The notes beneath the pieces are model-generated. The model was not told where the DNA came from and did not search any database. It saw only the letters and a program-made list of their open reading frames with translations. Below, piece by piece: positions 32,345 through 41,363 of a DNA stretch of 64,000 bases. Location: NCBI GenBank assembly GCA_963977065.1, contig CAXBNF010000002.1:124001-188000 (forward strand), in the 5' to 3' direction. This stretch comes from Planktosalinus sp963977065. GTDB taxonomy: Bacteria; Bacteroidota; Bacteroidia; Flavobacteriales; Flavobacteriaceae. Every line of letters begins with the position of its first letter. Within the stretch, counting starts at the first letter, position 1. Made by a program: the position numbers and the translations under genes.

Positions 32345-33179
32345 AATTTAGCATTTTCTTTTTGTAGCTGTAGAGTTCCGGAAAGTGTTGTTTGAGTTCT
32401 AAAGGGGATTCAAAAAAATACTCCGCCAGCACCGCCATAAATTCATATTGATTTGTAAAAGCATATGCCCTGAAAAATCGAGTGTTATCTAGCTTATCTT
32501 TTAACTCCTGATTTGTCAATCGTCTCAAAATATTTTTAAAATGTTTCATAAACCTAGCAGAATCAGGGTCTTTTCCTGTCATCGCTTCCAATTGCATCGC
32601 GTGCATAAACTCATGAATACCCAAATTAAGATTATCGTTTGTGATTTCATATCCTCTTTCAAAGTCCTCCCAGGATAGTGCTAACACTCTGTGTTTTGGG
32701 TTAAATTCGCCTTTGTGATAAGCATCATTGGCTTTGCTGTAAAACTCCTTTGGATATACCAAAACTGCCTCAATCAAACTATAGCTGTAGTTTTTTCTTC
32801 CAAAACTAAGCATACAACCCACTGCTGAAATAAGAATTTTTTGAGTTTCATTTACATTAAATCCATCTCTACCGATGAATTGTTTTTTATTGGCAAATGT
32901 TGCAACACGGTGCTCAAACTGTCTTTTGTGTTTGCTCGATAGTTTATTATAAAAAGAAAACTGGTTTCTTAAAACGTTTTTCTGTTCTTGTTTTAAACTT
33001 CTGTAAACCACAAAATGTCTATAAAGTGGTTTGTCAAAATACAAGTTATAATGGTGTTCAAAAACTTTAAAGAGAAAGAAGAAGAATCCAAAAAATACAA
33101 TAGTGTAAGCATAGGGTGCTAGCCAATTATGGTTATTTTGGGGGTCAATGAATTGCAGCAAATATGGAATATTTTCCAT
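32325..33179 (-). CDS. M90 family (MtfA-like) zinc peptidase
   Basis: The 284-residue protein has one N-terminal membrane helix (residues about 22-42, YTIVFFGFFFFLFKVF) and a peptidase domain with the HExxH motif in LGIHEFMHAMQLEAM (residues about 187-201) and the downstream Glu block YEFMAVLAEYFFESP. This matches the MtfA/M90 family. E. coli MtfA is a soluble regulator of glucose uptake; the role here is unknown. Stop regions overlap the APC permease gene tail to tail. Confidence 0.82.
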   Translation of the reverse strand: MENIPYLLQFIDPQNNHNWLAPYAYTIVFFGFFFFLFKVFEHHYNLYFDKPLYRHFVVYRSLKQEQKNVLRNQFSFYNKLSSKHKRQFEHRVATFANKKQFIGRDGFNVNETQKILISAVGCMLSFGRKNYSYSLIEAVLVYPKEFYSKANDAYHKGEFNPKHRVLALSWEDFERGYEITNDNLNLGIHEFMHAMQLEAMTGKDPDSARFMKHFKNILRRLTNQELKDKLDNTRFFRAYAFTNQYEFMAVLAEYFFESPLELKQHFPELYSYKKKMLNFNFGEY

Positions 33180-33233
33180 TAAATCAATTTAATAGAATAA
33201 CGCCCAAGTAAGGAAATTCGTATTAAAATTTAA

Positions 33234-33770
33234 TTATTCTCGTTTTGAAGAATCACCTACAAAATGCTGCGAGTTGTTTTTAAATAAAATATTAAAGGTG
33301 GTTAAACTACCGTAGCAACGCGTAATGTATTGTTGCAAATCAATTTTAAGGTCTGCCTCAAGCTCTTTGGAAGCATTGATTTTTTGTTCCATTACGCGTA
33401 ATCGATCACGTAGCATAACTATTTTATTAAAAAAAGTGTCTATAGGCACTTCTTTTGAAGACAAGGTTTTGTCCTTTGGTTGAAGTATCATTGTTCCACC
33501 TCGCCATTTATCTGCAATGGGTACTACTTCGGTGATGTCGCTCCAGCGTTTTAAGATATCCCTAAGCGACTCTTCCACTTCTGAAAAGCTTACGCTATCC
33601 ACTTCATCTTCCACGGCTTCAATAACTTCATAATCGTCGTTGACAGGAATGGTTTCCAAACCGTTTTCTAAAAAGGTGACCCAATACATTTTTGAGGTAA
33701 CGTTTGTGACAACGCCTTTTCCAAATTGTGGGTGATTGATTCGTGAGCCAATGCCTAGTATTTGTTTCAT
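33234..33770 (-). CDS. Conserved hypothetical protein with KOW/Tudor-like N-terminus
   Basis: A 178-residue soluble protein. Its N-terminus (IGSRINHPQFGKGVVTNVTSKMYWVTF) resembles the small beta-barrel found at the end of UvrD/PcrA helicases, which binds RNA polymerase or nucleic acid. The rest is helical, with ILKRWSDITEVVPIADKWRGG and a C-terminal YITRCYGSLTTFNILFKNN. I do not recognise a named function. It lies 54 bp upstream of the peptidase gene. Confidence 0.65.
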   Translation of the reverse strand: MKQILGIGSRINHPQFGKGVVTNVTSKMYWVTFLENGLETIPVNDDYEVIEAVEDEVDSVSFSEVEESLRDILKRWSDITEVVPIADKWRGGTMILQPKDKTLSSKEVPIDTFFNKIVMLRDRLRVMEQKINASKELEADLKIDLQQYITRCYGSLTTFNILFKNNSQHFVGDSSKRE

Positions 33771-33778
33771 CTATATTA

Positions 33779-33802
33779 TTTCCGCGTAGGCGGAAATCTC
33801 GT
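33779..33802. repeat. Dispersed palindromic repeat copy
   Basis: TTTCCGC-GTAG-GCGGAAA followed by TCTCGT. It begins nine bases upstream of the gene start at 33770, so it may lie within that gene's leader or promoter. Confidence 0.7.
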
Positions 33803-33933
33803 TTTTAAAAGTTTATAAATCTATATAACGAAGAAAAGCATTTTTTTAAAAGCTTGCAAAAAAAACTCAGGTAAACTTGGCCAAAAGATTACCTGCGGTG
33901 AACCCTTGGCGCTCCCCTTTGCAAATAGAAAGC

Positions 33934-33960
33934 CCGCCGGTTTTAGGCCGTCGGTTTTTT
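33934..33960 (+). terminator. Terminator-like hairpin on the plus strand
   Basis: CCGCCGG-TTTTAGG-CCGTCGG with one central mismatch is followed by TTTTTT. There is no plus-strand gene upstream, so its role is unclear. A further perfect hairpin TGGAAAGC-TTTG-GCTTTCCA lies at 33976-33995. The gap 33771-34289 otherwise holds the tRNA-Arg gene, its terminator and two dispersed repeat copies. Confidence 0.4.
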
Positions 33961-34007
33961 ATTTTACTGCGGCTTTGGAAAGCTTTGGCTTTCCACGCCT
34001 TCGCAAA

Positions 34008-34036
34008 ACAAAAAAATCCGCTCTTTTCAGAGCGGA
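34008..34036 (-). terminator. Terminator downstream of tRNA-Arg
   Basis: On the minus strand a perfect 8-bp stem TCCGCTCT-GAAA-AGAGCGGA is followed by TTTTTTTGTTTT. It starts 14 bases past the tRNA 3' end. Confidence 0.9.
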
Positions 34037-34050
34037 CTTTCTGCTTGTAG

Positions 34051-34124
34051 TGACCGCGGAGGGATTCAAACCCCCAACCCTCAGAGCCGAAATCTGATAT
34101 TCTATTCAGTTGAACTACGCGGCC
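34051..34124 (-). tRNA. tRNA-Arg (anticodon TCG)
   Basis: A 74-nt cloverleaf: acceptor GGCCGCG/CGCGGTC (one G-T pair), A73, D stem GTTC, anticodon stem TCAGA/TCTGA with loop TTTCGGC giving anticodon TCG, T arm GGGGG TTTGAAT CCCTC. CCA is not encoded. Confidence 0.93.
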
Positions 34125-34130
34125 TCACAA

Positions 34131-34159
34131 ATTCCCGCGAAGGCGGGAATCTCGTCAAT
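34131..34159. repeat. Dispersed palindromic repeat copy
   Basis: ATTCCCGC-GAAG-GCGGGAAT, a perfect 8-bp stem, then CTCGTCAAT. It starts six bases upstream of the tRNA-Arg 5' end and is the closest match to the copy inside anmK. Confidence 0.75.
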
Positions 34160-34289
34160 AAATAGACAAAATATTGATTCTAATTCTTTATTTCAAAACC
34201 GTCAGAAAAAACAATTCCTCCTGACTTTGCAATTCGAAACTATTTATACTTTGATGGTTCAACGAAGTTGATCCTGTAAATATTTAATA

Positions 34290-34739
34290 CTACGACAATT
34301 TATCTTTAACAATACCCGAAATTGTCTTTCCATCTGCCTTTCCTGCCAATTCCTGAGAGACTAGGCCCATCACTTTGCCCATATCTTTCATGCCGGAGGC
34401 GCCTGTTTTAGAAATGATAGCTGAAACTACTTTTGCAATTTCTTCCTTACTCAGTTGCTCAGGTAAAAAGGTTTCAATAACTGCAGCCTGATCCAGCTCT
34501 GGCTGAGACAAATCTTCACGGCCTTGTTCTGTAAAAATGGCTGCGCTGTCTTTGCGTTGTTTGACAAGCTTTTGAAGAATTTTTATTTCTTGCTCCTCAG
34601 TTAAATTTTCTTTGGAGCCTGTTTCAGTTTGGGCTAACAAAATTTCAGATTTAATGGCACGCAATGAGGTCAATGCATTGGCATCTTTATTTTTCATCGC
34701 CTCTTTCATCGCTGTCATTACTTTTTCCTGCAAACTCAT
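34290..34739 (-). CDS. GatB/YqeY domain protein
   Basis: The 149-residue protein matches the YqeY family: MTAMKEAMKNKDANALTSLR, AIKSEILLAQTE, EEQEIKILQKLVKQRKDSA, LPEQLSKEEI, GMKDMGKVMG and ADGKTISGIVKDKL. The domain resembles the tail of GatB, which contacts tRNA in the amidotransferase. The function of the stand-alone protein is unclear. It lies downstream of ftsZ beyond a terminator-like hairpin. Confidence 0.88.
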   Translation of the reverse strand: MSLQEKVMTAMKEAMKNKDANALTSLRAIKSEILLAQTETGSKENLTEEQEIKILQKLVKQRKDSAAIFTEQGREDLSQPELDQAAVIETFLPEQLSKEEIAKVVSAIISKTGASGMKDMGKVMGLVSQELAGKADGKTISGIVKDKLS

Positions 34740-34834
34740 TGTTTTTCTATTTTTAATGGACTGCGAAGATACAACATTGAGAAAAATTTTTTAGTATGAA
34801 GTTTATTATTTAAATCCATTTTTACAATGAAATA

Positions 34835-34873
34835 AAAAAACCCCAAAAACATATAAATGTTAATGAGGTTTTG
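34835..34873 (-). terminator. Terminator-like hairpin after ftsZ
   Basis: On the minus strand AAAACCTCATTAACAT and ATGTTTTTGGGGTTTT pair imperfectly around a TTAT loop and run into T residues. It lies 36 bp after the ftsZ stop and would end the dcw transcript. Confidence 0.6.
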
Positions 34874-34908
34874 AAGCAAATCTAACACTAAACTTACTTT
34901 TAAATAGG

Positions 34909-36843
34909 TTAATCTACATTGTCGTGAAGAAAAGAATTGTTATTTCGCAATTGGATTTCGTCATTTTCATCTGTAGATAATGTAGTTCTGGAGATTTTTT
35001 CTTTATCAGTTTGGGTTTCGTCAAGTTCAATACCAAAACGCTTGTATGCAGGTTGCTTTTCAAGCTCCTCAACACGTGAATTGCTGTTATTGAATTTATA
35101 GTTGTAAGCTTTCATTTTTTGTTTTCGCTCTTCTGTGCGCTTTCTCAATAAGTCTGTAATCGAAGAGTTTAATGGATCTGCCTCACCTTCTTCTGCTTTA
35201 GTAGTTTCTTTTTCTGATACTGTTTTTCTTTCAAACACAAGATCTTCATCAACCACTTCCTGCATTTTATTTTCAAGTGGTTTTGACTCCATTAACATAT
35301 CTTCTACTTTTTGATAGTCATCAAGGCTATAGCGTTTTATTCCGTCTTGAGATACTTCAGTTACAGGAATTATCTCTATAGAATCTCTAACTTCAAATTG
35401 GTTGATTTCTTTTTTTTCTTGTTTCGGTTTATTTGTATTTTCAGTCTCATTGAGAGGTAAATCAAACATCAACATCTGGTTTTCTTCTTGTTCAGGTTCA
35501 TTTATTTTAGAATCTACTTCAACAATGATAAAGTCGTTGACTTTCATGGTATTGACATAGTCTTGATCAAATGAATCAAGTTCTGTTGCTGCGACTTCTT
35601 CATAACTTACCGAGATATTTTTTAAGAACGCTGAGGTTTCAATATAGCCCTCAAAGGGTTCTGCCTGATTATTTTGTTCAATATCTTCATCAAAAAGGGT
35701 GTGTTTTATGATGGTTTCCTCTTTAGATTCAATCCTTTCTTTTTCACCAAAATCAATGTTTGATTTTTGTTTTGAGACTAAAACCTGCTCTGCTGTTTGC
35801 TCATCATCGAGGGTATGTATTATTTTTTTTGTTTCTGTATTAACGATATCGTTTTGCTGTTCTGCATTAAAACCGGTAGCGATTACGGTTACAGAAATAG
35901 CGTTTTCCAAAGATTCATCTTCTCCAACACCCATAATAATATTTGCTCCGTGGCCGGCTTCATTTTGAATGTGGTCACTTATTTCCCCAATTTCATCAAT
36001 AGTAATTTCTTCAGAGCCTGAAACGATAAGTAGCAGTACATTTTTAGCTCCTGAAATTTTATTGTCATTAAGCAGTGGTGAATCAAGTGCTTTTGAAATG
36101 GCCTCGTGTGCTCTGTTTGAACCAACGGCTGTTCCACTTCCCATAATGGCAGTGCCACTATTAGCTAGAACGGTTCTGGCGTCACGTAAATCGATGTTTT
36201 GAGTATAGTGGTGCGTGATTACTTCGGCGATTCCGCGCGAAGCAGTAGCTAGTACCTCATCAGCTTTTGAAAAGCCGGCTTTAAAGCCTAAATTACCATA
36301 AACTTCTCTTAGTTTGTTGTTGTTTATAACAATTAAGGAATCTACATTTCTTCTTAAATTTTCAACACCAATTTGTGCCTGGTCATTACGCATTTTCCCT
36401 TCAAACTGAAAAGGAATTGTTACTATCCCCACTGTGAGCACATCGAGCTCTTTTGCCATTTTTGCAATAATGGGTGCTGCTCCAGTACCTGTACCTCCAC
36501 CCATACCGGCAGTGATAAAAATCATTTTGGTATTTGTTGAAAGCATTGATTTTATTTCGTCCATGCTCTCAATAGCTGCGTCTTTTCCAATTTCGGGGTT
36601 TGCGCCTGCACCAAGACCTTCTGTGAGTGATACTCCAAGCTGAATTTTGATGGGTACCGGACTGTTTTCAAGTGCCTGTGAATCTGTGTTACAAATCACA
36701 AAATCGACTCCTTTTATTCCTTGCCGGAACATATGGTTAATGGCGTTGCTTCCTCCTCCACCTACTCCAATGACTTTTATGACATTGGACTGGTTTTTAG
36801 GAAGGTCAAAGGAGATGTTTTCAAATTCGTTGTTGCTACTCAT
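34909..36843 (-). CDS. ftsZ: Cell division protein FtsZ with long C-terminal extension
   Basis: The 644-residue tubulin homologue has a GTPase core to about residue 325: VIGVGGGGSNAINHM, the tubulin signature GGGTGTGAAP at 115-124, FEGKMRNDQAQIG, and the T7 region FKAGFSKADEVLAT. The remaining 320 residues form a long acidic, low-complexity linker with a conserved-looking PAYKRFGIELDE motif near 598, likely the C-terminal peptide that binds FtsA. It polymerises into the Z ring. It is the last gene of the dcw run. Confidence 0.96.
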   Translation of the reverse strand: MSSNNEFENISFDLPKNQSNVIKVIGVGGGGSNAINHMFRQGIKGVDFVICNTDSQALENSPVPIKIQLGVSLTEGLGAGANPEIGKDAAIESMDEIKSMLSTNTKMIFITAGMGGGTGTGAAPIIAKMAKELDVLTVGIVTIPFQFEGKMRNDQAQIGVENLRRNVDSLIVINNNKLREVYGNLGFKAGFSKADEVLATASRGIAEVITHHYTQNIDLRDARTVLANSGTAIMGSGTAVGSNRAHEAISKALDSPLLNDNKISGAKNVLLLIVSGSEEITIDEIGEISDHIQNEAGHGANIIMGVGEDESLENAISVTVIATGFNAEQQNDIVNTETKKIIHTLDDEQTAEQVLVSKQKSNIDFGEKERIESKEETIIKHTLFDEDIEQNNQAEPFEGYIETSAFLKNISVSYEEVAATELDSFDQDYVNTMKVNDFIIVEVDSKINEPEQEENQMLMFDLPLNETENTNKPKQEKKEINQFEVRDSIEIIPVTEVSQDGIKRYSLDDYQKVEDMLMESKPLENKMQEVVDEDLVFERKTVSEKETTKAEEGEADPLNSSITDLLRKRTEERKQKMKAYNYKFNNSNSRVEELEKQPAYKRFGIELDETQTDKEKISRTTLSTDENDEIQLRNNNSFLHDNVD

Positions 36844-36877
36844 ACTATTCTATTTTGAAATTGTAAATTCTATTTTT

Positions 36878-38203
36878 TTATTCGGCATTGTCTAAAAACT
36901 CTTTAAACTTTTCTGCCCATTTTTCAAAGAAACTCTTTCTGGCTTTTGGTATGTTGCTTTGGTTGTCTCTAGTTTCATCAGTTAGTTTTTCCTCTTCAGC
37001 TTTTGTTGGTTCATTTTGAACGGGTTCTTCTTTATATTTACCATTTTTCTGAAGACTGTTTAAAACAAGGCCCACGGCGGTTGCATAGATGGGGCTTAAG
37101 GTTTCAGTATCACTATTACCGGCAAGGTGTTCATTGGGAAAACCAATTCTGGTATCCATCCCGGTTGTATATTCTACTAGCTGTTTGAGGTGTTTTAGTT
37201 CAGCGCCACCACCTGTAATGACGATGCCTGCAATGAGTTTTTTCTTTTGCTCGTCGTGTCCATACGCCTTGATTTCTGCATAGACTTGTTCAATAATTTC
37301 TACTACCCTGGCGTGTATAATTTTTGAGAGGTTCTTCAATGTTATTTCTTTGGGTTCTCTTCCTCTTAAACCGGGAATGGAGACAATTTCATTGTCTTTG
37401 TTTTCTCCGGGCCAGGCTGAGCCAAATTTTATTTTTAGCATTTCGGCCTGTTTTTCAATGATGGAACAACCTTCTTTGATGTCTTCTGTGATTACATTTC
37501 CACCAAATGGAATGACTGCTGTGTGACGAATGATACCGTCTTTGAAAATGGCCAAATCTGTTGTACCACCACCAATATCAATTAATGCAACACCGGCTTC
37601 TTTTTCTTCCTGACTTAAAACTGCATTTGCAGAGGCAAGTGGTTCTAATGTGATACCTGCAAAATCCAATCCGGCGCTTTTAATACAGCGGCCTATGTTT
37701 CTAATTGAGGTCACTTGTCCCACAACAACGTGAAAGTTTGCTTCCAGTCTGGCGCCATACATACCTTTGGGTTCAGTAATTTCGGCTTGACCGTCCACTT
37801 TATAATCTTGTGGCAGTACATGAATGATTTCTTCACCAGGAAGCATTACCAGTTTGTGTACTTGATTGCAAAGGGTTTCTATATCGCGTTCATTTATAAC
37901 TTCCTCTCCATCTTTGCGGGTAATGTAATCACTGTGCTGAAGACTTCTAATGTGCTGGCCGGCAATGCCTGCAACAACTTCAGAGATTTTAATACCTGAG
38001 TTGGTCTCAGCAGCCTCTACAGCTTGTTGAATGGATTGTATAGTTTGTGTGATATTATTGACCACACCTCGATGAACCCCAAGGCTTTTGGCCTTACCTA
38101 TTCCAAGTATTTCCATTTTTCCATACTCGTTGTAACAACCAATCATCGCTACAATTTTTGTGGTTCCTATGTCTAAACCAACTGCAAAATTTTTGTTTTC
38201 CAT
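36878..38203 (-). CDS. ftsA: Cell division protein FtsA
   Basis: The 441-residue actin-like ATPase has VGLDIGTTKIVAMIG at residues 8-22, the SHS2/1C region HVLPQDYKVDG, the phosphate-2 motif ALIDIGGGTTDLAIF, and GIVITGGGAELKHL. The tail is basic and ends with an amphipathic helix (KSFFEKWAEKFKEFL) suited to membrane binding. It tethers FtsZ to the inner membrane. It lies three bases after ftsQ. Confidence 0.95.
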   Translation of the reverse strand: MENKNFAVGLDIGTTKIVAMIGCYNEYGKMEILGIGKAKSLGVHRGVVNNITQTIQSIQQAVEAAETNSGIKISEVVAGIAGQHIRSLQHSDYITRKDGEEVINERDIETLCNQVHKLVMLPGEEIIHVLPQDYKVDGQAEITEPKGMYGARLEANFHVVVGQVTSIRNIGRCIKSAGLDFAGITLEPLASANAVLSQEEKEAGVALIDIGGGTTDLAIFKDGIIRHTAVIPFGGNVITEDIKEGCSIIEKQAEMLKIKFGSAWPGENKDNEIVSIPGLRGREPKEITLKNLSKIIHARVVEIIEQVYAEIKAYGHDEQKKKLIAGIVITGGGAELKHLKQLVEYTTGMDTRIGFPNEHLAGNSDTETLSPIYATAVGLVLNSLQKNGKYKEEPVQNEPTKAEEEKLTDETRDNQSNIPKARKSFFEKWAEKFKEFLDNAE

Positions 38204-38206
38204 ATC

Positions 38207-38923
38207 TTACTTTTTTGTTCCAACAACTTGATTATCCAATTTTAGATTTACCAAACTGTAGTCTGTAATCGTACTGTCTTTAAGCGTCTTTTGATAAAAA
38301 GCTTTAAAGTTTTGAAACTTTTTATCGATATTAACGGGTTTGCCAAATTCAACTTTAAAATCATAAACCCTCAAATAAAAAATCAACTCGTCATCCTGCT
38401 CAATGTGTATTCCTACAATGTGATTTTTCAAGAAATTATCTTCTTTAAGTTTTAACAAAAGGGGCTTTAACGATTTATAATTGGTGATTATTTTTCCAGT
38501 AATAATTGGCACTCTCGCGGCATATTCATCAGAAAGTGGCATCTCCATTCCACTTTCATCAATGTAAAAAGGTGTTGATGCTGCAACTCTAGCTATAGGT
38601 TTACGTTGTATTATTTTTGCCCCTAAAACACCGTCAACTGTAACAAATACTTCAGCTTTGGAAATCATAGGATTGTTATTAAGCCTAGCTTCCATTTCAT
38701 TCAAATCTAAAATTTCTTTAGCTATGCTCGTAACCTCTTCATTATTTTGTATTAACAATTTATTAACCGTTGGATAAGAAATAAAATGATTGTCATCTTC
38801 AAGGAAAATTACCTCTTTGGAGACTAAAAATCGCTGTGCATTTCGCTTGGAACTGAAAGCAAAAAGGAAGCCTACAAAAAGCGTGAGCAATCCCAATTTT
38901 ATGTAATCCCAATTAATTTTCAT
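38207..38923 (-). CDS. ftsQ: Cell division protein FtsQ
   Basis: The 238-residue bitopic protein has an N-terminal membrane helix (residues about 8-24, LGLLTLFVGFLFAFSS) and a periplasmic region with POTRA-like and beta domains (NEMEARLNNNPMISKAEVFVTVDGVLGAKIIQRKPIAR-type segment, FYIDESGMEMPLSDEY). Position between murC and ftsA supports the call. Its start overlaps the end of murC by 11 bp. Confidence 0.88.
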   Translation of the reverse strand: MKINWDYIKLGLLTLFVGFLFAFSSKRNAQRFLVSKEVIFLEDDNHFISYPTVNKLLIQNNEEVTSIAKEILDLNEMEARLNNNPMISKAEVFVTVDGVLGAKIIQRKPIARVAASTPFYIDESGMEMPLSDEYAARVPIITGKIITNYKSLKPLLLKLKEDNFLKNHIVGIHIEQDDELIFYLRVYDFKVEFGKPVNIDKKFQNFKAFYQKTLKDSTITDYSLVNLKLDNQVVGTKK

Positions 38924-40265
38924 AACCTAAATTTTTTACGACGACACTGACCTCGTCTCCAATGTCTCCAGCACCTAACATGACATTTATAGGGGCGTTT
39001 ATTCTTTTTATTTCCGATGAAAGTTGATCTTTTGAAACCAACTTTTTATTTTGGTTTTCAATTTTTTTCAATAGCCATTCTGAGTTAATTCCTTCAATAG
39101 GTTTTTCTCTCGCCGGATAAATTTCAAGCAACAACACATAGTCAAATTGAGTTAGGCTTTTTGCAAAACCTGCTGCAAAATCTCTTGTCCTGCTAAAAAG
39201 ATGTGGTTGAAAAACCGCTAGAATCTCTTTTTGGGGGTACATTTCCCTCACGGCTTGATGCACGGCATTGATTTCTTCCGGATGATGTGCATAATCATCT
39301 ATCAAGACCAGATTATCTGTTTTTATTTTATAGGAAAAGCGCCTTTTTACACCCTTGAAAGTCAATAAAGCTTCGGGCAGGATGTGGGTTGGGGAACCCA
39401 GACATACAGCCATACCCAAAGCTAAAGTAGCATTAAACAGGTTGTGACGACCCGGAAGGTTAAGCGTTAAATTATAGATTGTACTATTTGGCGTTTTAAA
39501 ATCAAACAAATAAGCGCCATTTTCAATACGTACATTTTGCGCTTCAAAATCAGATTCATCTTCAATACCAACAGTTTTTCCGTTTAACGGAAGTCCTTTT
39601 TTATGAAGTAAAAATCCGTTTTGAGGGACTAGTGCTGCGAAGGCTTTAAAAGCTTCTGCGATTGTTTTTTCGTCACCATAAATATCAAGATGGTCTGCAT
39701 CCATAGAGGTGATGCCGGCGATAAAGGGATGCAATCTTAAAAACGAACGGTCAAATTCATCAGCTTCAACCACAGTGATTTTATTTCCTTTTTGAATAAG
39801 GTTAGAATTGTAATTTTCTGAAACTCCACCCAGAAAAGCGGTCACTTCTTCATTTGCGAAAGCAAGCAAATGACCTAAAATTGCCGAAGTAGTTGTTTTA
39901 CCGTGTGTACCGGCAACTGCAAGACACTTACTTGATTTTGTAATTTCACCTAATAATTCTGCACGTTTAACTAAGGTAAAGTTGTTTTCTTTAAAGTAAT
40001 TTAAAATCTTGTTATCAACAGGTATTGCCGGTGTGTAAACAATCAGGCTCGTTTCCTTTTCAAAAGATTTGTTTACAAGCAGCACATCATCTTCAAAATG
40101 GATTTTAATTCCTTCTGATTGTAAGGCATTTGTGATATCTGAAGGCGTCTTATCGTAACCGGAAACTTGTTTGCCAGCATTAGCAAAATACCGGGCAAGC
40201 GCACTCATCCCGATACCGCCGATACCAACAAAATAAAAACTCTTTATGTGCTTCAGTTTATTCAT
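38913..40265 (-). CDS. murC: UDP-N-acetylmuramate--L-alanine ligase MurC
   Basis: The 450-residue Mur ligase has FVGIGGIGMSALARY at the N-terminus (UDP-binding GxGGxGM), the ATPase loop AGTHGKTTTSAILGHLL near residue 118, VVEADEFDRSFL, SMDADHLDIYG, LPGRHNLFNATLA and IDDYAHHPEEI. It adds L-Ala to UDP-MurNAc. It overlaps ftsQ and abuts murG. Confidence 0.97.
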   Translation of the reverse strand: MNKLKHIKSFYFVGIGGIGMSALARYFANAGKQVSGYDKTPSDITNALQSEGIKIHFEDDVLLVNKSFEKETSLIVYTPAIPVDNKILNYFKENNFTLVKRAELLGEITKSSKCLAVAGTHGKTTTSAILGHLLAFANEEVTAFLGGVSENYNSNLIQKGNKITVVEADEFDRSFLRLHPFIAGITSMDADHLDIYGDEKTIAEAFKAFAALVPQNGFLLHKKGLPLNGKTVGIEDESDFEAQNVRIENGAYLFDFKTPNSTIYNLTLNLPGRHNLFNATLALGMAVCLGSPTHILPEALLTFKGVKRRFSYKIKTDNLVLIDDYAHHPEEINAVHQAVREMYPQKEILAVFQPHLFSRTRDFAAGFAKSLTQFDYVLLLEIYPAREKPIEGINSEWLLKKIENQNKKLVSKDQLSSEIKRINAPINVMLGAGDIGDEVSVVVKNLGYEN

Positions 40266-41363
40266 TTACTTATTATTCAATAACTTTTCTACCTCATCGG
40301 CGATGGCTTTTGAGGCCATTGGTTTTGCAAGTTGTTTAATGTTATTCGACAACTCTACGCGCTTGCTTTCTGAATTGATTAAAATCCTGAATTCACTTTC
40401 AAAAAGAATGTCTAAATCTTTTTCTTCAATCAAAACAGCTGCGTTTTCTTTTGCGACTGCAAATGCATTTTTATTTTGATGGTCTTCAGCAACATTTGGT
40501 GAAGGAATAAAAATGACCGGTTTACCAACAATACAAAGTTCAGAAACAGAAAGTGCACCGGCTCTTGATATCACGATATCTGCAGCTGCATAGGCCAGAT
40601 TCATTTGATATAGGAAATCATGCACCTGGACAAATTGAATCTCATTGTGTCTTTTATACATTTCAAAATAATAAGCACCAGTTTGCCAAATCACCTGCAC
40701 ATTACAATCCTGAAAAAAGGAAATTGATTGTTCTACTAATTGATTGATAGTTCTAGCACCCAAGCTTCCACCTAGGACAAGAAGTGTTTTTTTATTGGGG
40801 TCTAAACCAAAATGTTGAATAGCAATTTCTCTTTTTTCTGAAATTGAAACTATATCCTGTCTTACAGGATTTCCGGTAAGGACAATTTTTTCTTTTGGGA
40901 AGAATTTTTCCATTTCGGCGTAAGCCACACAAATGGTATTGACAGTTTTTGCCAGCCATTTGTTTGCAACTCCTGCATACGAATTTTGTTCCTGAATCAA
41001 ACAGGGTATCCCTTTTCGTGAAGCCACTCTCAATAAAGGTGCACTTGCATAGCCTCCTGTTCCAATAACTACATCTGGCTGGAAGTCTTTGATTATTTTT
41101 TTTGATTTGGAAAGACTGTGAATCAACTTAAAGGGAAACGCGAGATTTTTAAGTGACAAATTGCGTTGAATGCCTGAAATCCAGAGTCCTTCAATTTCAT
41201 ATCCGGCTTTTGGTACTTTTTGCATTTCCATACGGTCTTTAGCACCAACAAACAAAAAGCGGGCTTGGGGGTGCCTCGCCTTTAGTTCGTTAGCAATAGC
41301 AATCGCCGGATAGATATGACCACCGGTTCCGCCTCCTGACAATATGAATTTATATGGTTTCAC
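40266..41363 (-). CDS. murG: UDP-GlcNAc transferase MurG (lipid II synthesis)
   Basis: The 365-residue GT-B glycosyltransferase has the N-terminal loop SGGGTGGHIYPAIAIANEL, GTGGYASAPLLRVA, IQEQNSYAGVANKWLA, GGSLGARTINQLV and the donor-binding block SRAGALSVSELCIVGKPVIFIPSP followed by AEDHQNKNA. It converts lipid I to lipid II at the inner membrane. It overlaps the end of ftsW by 14 bp. Confidence 0.97.
   Translation of the reverse strand: MKPYKFILSGGGTGGHIYPAIAIANELKARHPQARFLFVGAKDRMEMQKVPKAGYEIEGLWISGIQRNLSLKNLAFPFKLIHSLSKSKKIIKDFQPDVVIGTGGYASAPLLRVASRKGIPCLIQEQNSYAGVANKWLAKTVNTICVAYAEMEKFFPKEKIVLTGNPVRQDIVSISEKREIAIQHFGLDPNKKTLLVLGGSLGARTINQLVEQSISFFQDCNVQVIWQTGAYYFEMYKRHNEIQFVQVHDFLYQMNLAYAAADIVISRAGALSVSELCIVGKPVIFIPSPNVAEDHQNKNAFAVAKENAAVLIEEKDLDILFESEFRILINSESKRVELSNNIKQLAKPMASKAIADEVEKLLNNK

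Noticed and set aside
33906..34097. 63-codon open frame upstream of tRNA-Arg
   Set aside because: It passes through two hairpins and into the tRNA gene.
35699..36895. Series of antisense frames over ftsZ
   Set aside because: They are shadows of the ftsZ reading frame; none has a start signal or recognisable domain.
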